64,000 bases of DNA from Saprospiraceae bacterium. GTDB lineage: Bacteria > Bacteroidota > Bacteroidia > Chitinophagales > Saprospiraceae. The stretch covers positions 1 through 64,000 of the forward strand of contig JABSSL010000086.1 of the NCBI GenBank assembly GCA_013214355.1. Reading direction: 5' to 3'. Below, piece by piece: positions 62,522 through 64,000 of the stretch. Position numbers and translations under genes: made by a program. The notes under the pieces are model-generated. The model saw only the letters and a list, made by a program, of their open reading frames with translations, ran no database searches and had not been told where the DNA came from. Positions within the stretch are counted from its first letter, which is position 1; each line of letters opens with the position of its first letter.

Positions 62522-63778
62522 CTAGTTGGTATGCTGCCCATTCAGTTTTTGCTCATATTCATCCAAGGTGTACCAGATATCATAGAATTGCTTTACCCCT
62601 CCTGAGTTGCGGACGGAGGTATTTATCATCATGACCTTACCCGTTTTGGATCCCGGCTTAAAAAACATGAAAGTAGCTATTCCCGGATCTCCACCCGTAT
62701 GACCTATGTATCCTTTTGGCGTCAATCCCATAAATATTCCGGTATTATATTCATCATCATAAGCATCGCCATCCTCCTCTTGATCGGGAATGTTCTCCGC
62801 GGCCAATTGTGCCGTGAATAACTCCTTGTAGGAAGCTGCACTGAGCAAGGTCCCATTTCCTGCATACCCTTTAATCAATTCACTTAGGTATTTTGCCATG
62901 TCGGAAATACTGGTAATAAGCCCCCCGTCAGGATAAGTGATCAGCGAATAGTAAGGTAGTTCGATATCTGGTCTTGCATATAGTGTAGAATGCTTCGATA
63001 TATCTACATCATCAAAGGACCAACCTGAAGAAGACATGTTTAGAGGTTGCAGAATGTGTTTTGTGACAAACGAATTGAAAGATTCACCTGTTGCCACTTC
63101 CAATACCGCTGCGGCCAGCGTAGCACCGATATTGGTATATTCGAATAGATCACCGGGTTTGTTTTTGAGGAAACCCTCCGCTTCATACCATTCTCCATCT
63201 GCTGCAAGTATTTTTTCTAAAAATGAGATTAGTGGTATGGCTGTATTGGGGGCATTGAATGTTTCTGCCATGGCCATGATAGAGTCTGGTACCTCTATAT
63301 CTTCTTTCAAGATATAGGATTTCCCATCATAGTAGTCCGTATCCAATATCGAGGAGGTATGAGTAGCCAAATGCCTCAAGGTAATTTCTGCTTCCGGGTG
63401 GTTCGGGTTATACACTTGAAAGGGTAAATGCTTATTGATGGGGTCATCAAGATTGAGTTTACCCATTTCTTGGGCTTTCAGCAGTGCCAATCCAATAAAC
63501 GTCTTTGAAACTGAACCAATATTTTGAATGGTATGCTCCGAATAGTTTGCTTTTGCATTTAGATTAGAATAGCCGATCCCTGCCTGATAAAGAATTTCGT
63601 TCTCATTGACGATGGCTACCGCAAATCCGTTAATATGCCCCTGCTCATGGATTTCAGTTAACTTGTTTGATAAAGAATCTTTAGCGATGTCAACCTCTGA
63701 TGGGGCGCTCTTGGACGCTTCTTGTTGGCAAGAGAATAGAGTGATGATGGCGAATAAAAGGAAGATAGCTTTTTTCAT
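62522..63778 (-). CDS. Serine hydrolase lipoprotein (class C beta-lactamase/PBP-like)
   Basis: 418 residues. Lipobox LFSC17. SxxK motif S89-V-S-K92 (IGSVSKTFIGLALL), YxN motif in FEYTNIG and the HTG motif in YIGHTGGDPGI are present, as in class C beta-lactamase-like (beta-lactamase_dom) hydrolases and D-aminopeptidases. As a lipoprotein it acts in the periplasm or on the surface, possibly on peptide or ester bonds. It follows a TPR gene on the same strand by about 80 bases and may be cotranscribed. True beta-lactam resistance is not implied. Confidence 0.88.
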   Translation of the reverse strand: MKKAIFLLFAIITLFSCQQEASKSAPSEVDIAKDSLSNKLTEIHEQGHINGFAVAIVNENEILYQAGIGYSNLNAKANYSEHTIQNIGSVSKTFIGLALLKAQEMGKLNLDDPINKHLPFQVYNPNHPEAEITLRHLATHTSSILDTDYYDGKSYILKEDIEVPDSIMAMAETFNAPNTAIPLISFLEKILAADGEWYEAEGFLKNKPGDLFEYTNIGATLAAAVLEVATGESFNSFVTKHILQPLNMSSSGWSFDDVDISKHSTLYARPDIELPYYSLITYPDGGLITSISDMAKYLSELIKGYAGNGTLLSAASYKELFTAQLAAENIPDQEEDGDAYDDEYNTGIFMGLTPKGYIGHTGGDPGIATFMFFKPGSKTGKVMMINTSVRNSGGVKQFYDIWYTLDEYEQKLNGQHTN

Positions 63779-63860
63779 TTTTTAGTTTTTTGCAGGTAAT
63801 GAACTGACTGTGCTGCCTGCGGTGAAGGAGCATGCATGTTATATCCTTTATGGACTACAT

Positions 63861-64000
63861 TTATGTCTTGGACAACTCATCTATTTTAGAGAGATTTTCC
63901 TTTGCTTTGGTATTGTCAGGATTGTACCTAAGCGACTTTTCATAGTTCTCTTTGGACTTATCGTATTCCTTCAAATAGAGGTATAGCTCTCCTAAGCTAT
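63861..64000 (-). CDS. C-terminal end of a TPR protein (partial)
   Basis: The last 46 codons of a frame cut by the window edge, read on the minus strand: SLGELYLYLKEYDKSKENY, then EKSLRYNPDNTKAKENL and KIDELSKT before TAA. The GELYLYLKEYDKS/YNPDNTKA pattern is a tetratricopeptide repeat. The rest of the gene, including any catalytic domain, lies to the right of the window. It precedes the serine hydrolase gene. Confidence 0.75.
   Translation of the reverse strand, partial: SLGELYLYLKEYDKSKENYEKSLRYNPDNTKAKENLSKIDELSKT

Overview
The window looks like chromosomal DNA of a Bacteroidota member, most likely in the Saprospiria (Lewinella-like). The evidence is a type IX secretion (T9SS) type A sorting domain (143-1303), a type B (gliding-motility, CHU_C) sorting domain (43290-49487), a PorP/SprF family protein, an OMP_b-brl/CarboxypepD TonB-type receptor, a PadR-PspC pair with a Bacteroidota-style promoter (TTG, 19 nt, TAnnTTTG), and the fabH-efp-accB-accC order. 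Placement below phylum is inference.

Layout. 1-7.1 kb: a T9SS cargo protein, a UPF0175/DUF3368 toxin-antitoxin pair, an MsbA-type ABC exporter, an HTH membrane regulator and a secreted S33-type hydrolase fused to ankyrin repeats. 7.1-10.7 kb: the fatty-acid operon fabH-efp-accB-accC on the minus strand. 10.9-21.5 kb: transporters (SSS, DUF819, BCCT), an FKBP lipoprotein, an MBL hydrolase, LspA, two tandem TIGR02117 proteins and a VWA lipoprotein. 21.8-25.1 kb: an operon with an NRAMP-like transporter lacking the metal-binding motifs, an NAD-dependent epimerase-like protein and a DapA-like lyase. 26.4-27.0 kb: three tandem tRNA-like RNA genes with a giant variable arm, followed by a terminator and a CoiA-like gene. 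28-38 kb: two paralogous secreted beta-helix proteins with shared upstream sequence, a LytS/LytTR pair, a TonB-type receptor, an NlpC/P60 lipoprotein and small palindromic mobile elements. 39-49.5 kb: a surface/adhesin locus (PorP/SprF, OmpA-TPR-PD40 protein, about 2,065-residue type B cargo with 163-residue repeats). 51-55.4 kb: padR-pspC and prfC. 55.9-59.6 kb: a compact thiazole/oxazole-forming (TOMM) RiPP cluster, followed by a secreted HExxH protein and an MFS transporter. The right end holds a serine hydrolase and the C-terminus of a TPR protein.

The two most exciting items are these. (1) The RiPP locus encodes a 138-residue precursor ending in nine consecutive cysteines (a tenth lies five residues upstream) whose N-terminus looks like a twin-arginine (Tat) signal. 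It is followed by overlapping genes for an E1-like/leader-binding C protein, a YcaO cyclodehydratase and a SagB-type FMN dehydrogenase, which implies a polythiazole product exported by Tat. (2) The three RNAs at 26376-27018 keep canonical acceptor, D, anticodon and T arms, with compensatory changes between copies, but carry a variable region of about 80-90 nt folded into a long rod capped by a GNRA loop. I do not recognise a described tRNA class with this architecture.
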